This document shows positions 49,261 through 49,707 of a stretch of DNA of 49,707 bases, piece by piece; position 1 is the first letter of the stretch, and every line of letters starts with the position of its first letter. Location: assembly GCA_017642965.1 (NCBI GenBank), contig JAEPOJ010000001.1:167586-217292 (forward strand). Direction: 5' to 3'. A model generated the notes under the pieces. That model made no database searches, was not told the origin of the DNA, and saw only the letters and a program-made list of their open reading frames with translations. The position numbers and the translations under genes are program-made. Origin of the DNA: Phycisphaerales bacterium. Its GTDB lineage: Bacteria; Planctomycetota; Phycisphaerae; Phycisphaerales; UBA1924.

Positions 49261-49707
49261 ATGAACTCCACAGCAGACGCTGCGGCCAGCGCCCCCACCG
49301 ACCCGGCGAGCACACTCGTCAAGGTCACGCGGGCGCTGATCTCCGTTTCCGACAAGTCCGGCATCGTCGATCTCGCCCGGTCGCTCCACGAGCTGGGTGT
49401 CGAGATCGTCTCCACGGGAGGCACCTCGAAGGCCATCCAAGACGCGGGCATCCCCGTTGTCTCCATCGACGAGCTCACCGGATTCCCCGAGATGATGGAC
49501 GGGCGCGTCAAGACCCTGCACCCCAAGGTGCACGGCGGGCTCCTCGCCCGACGCGACCTCGACACGCACATGCAATCCATGAGCGAACACGACATCAAGC
49601 CCATCGACCTCGTGGTCGTGAACCTCTACCCGTTCGAGGCAACGATCAGCAAGCCCGGCGTCACCGAGCCCGAGGCCATCGAGCAGATCGATATCGGCGG
49701 CCCATCG
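49261..49707 (+). CDS. purH: AICAR transformylase/IMP cyclohydrolase, 5' part
   Basis: The last two steps of purine synthesis. The first 149 residues are visible. After a poorly conserved 23-residue start comes the IMP cyclohydrolase (MGS-like) domain: [31 protein letters not shown], the signature [20 protein letters not shown], and [14 protein letters not shown]. The window ends at DIGGPS, a conserved part of the fold. It is 34 bp downstream of the lipoprotein gene. With purL it reflects the local clustering of purine genes. Confidence 0.95.
   Translation, partial: MNSTADAAASAPTDPASTLVKVTRALISVSDKSGIVDLARSLHELGVEIVSTGGTSKAIQDAGIPVVSIDELTGFPEMMDGRVKTLHPKVHGGLLARRDLDTHMQSMSEHDIKPIDLVVVNLYPFEATISKPGVTEPEAIEQIDIGGPS

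Noticed and set aside
1..49707. CRISPR arrays, insertion sequences, integrase or phage genes
   Set aside because: No regular direct-repeat/spacer pattern, transposase or integrase motif was seen. The CARF domain here belongs to RtcR and not to a CRISPR system.

Overview
The window looks like chromosomal DNA of a high-GC Planctomycetota bacterium, most probably of the class Phycisphaerae. The evidence is indirect. Five secreted proteins end in twin FFDVS repeats closing with GCP (the 'GC-type dockerin' anchor seen mainly in Phycisphaerae). Others end in PTPGA/VPVPG CTERM sorting tails. There are several H-X9-DG pseudopilin-like proteins and a divergent ECF sigma factor/Ser-Thr kinase pair. I cannot name a species.

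Layout. 1-5 kb: a pseudopilin - histidine kinase - response regulator operon on the minus strand, divergent from a secreted FG-GAP protein whose upstream region carries a near-consensus sigma-54 promoter and TTGGCCA repeats. 5-8.6 kb: ECF sigma factor and membrane Ser/Thr kinase (divergent), then a type II NADH dehydrogenase. 8.6-15.6 kb: an RNA-repair island. It holds RtcR (CARF-AAA+ activator), a sigma-54 promoter, a leader with tRNA-like and T-arm-bearing RNA structures, a slipin, five tRNA or tRNA-like genes, an antisense small gene, then rtcB and rtcA, ended by a strong terminator. 15.7-25 kb: secreted or surface proteins (a di-heme oxidoreductase, a lamin-tail protein, a pseudopilin, a CTERM protein, a choice-of-anchor I-like propeller, a lipoprotein). 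25-28 kb: a metallothionein, a small Rho-N-like protein, a DUF502 membrane protein and galE. 28-31.3 kb: tandem duplicated propeller/dockerin proteins and a CTERM protein. 31.4-32.7 kb: an HTH-bearing unknown with an operator-like promoter. 32.7-39.4 kb: a type IV pilus/type II secretion cluster (PilT-like ATPase, PilC, PilV-, PilX- and PilW-like proteins). 39.5-49.7 kb: housekeeping genes (rnhA, purL, ribE, ruvC, a partial purH) with an HDOD-GGDEF-REC protein, an NtrC-type regulator and a BamB-like lipoprotein.

How it fits together. The RNA-repair island is the most notable system. RtcR probably senses RNA ends made during RNA damage and switches on a sigma-54 transcript. That transcript carries RNA decoys or substrates (tRNA-like elements and spare tRNAs), a slipin, and the ligase (RtcB) and cyclase (RtcA) that reseal RNA. 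A 436-bp segment with an antisense gene appears to have separated rtcB from its ribosome-binding site. A second sigma-54 circuit is suggested at 2.7-2.9 kb. The 3' sixth of purL has a base and codon composition unlike the rest of the gene, which suggests recombination or an assembly join.
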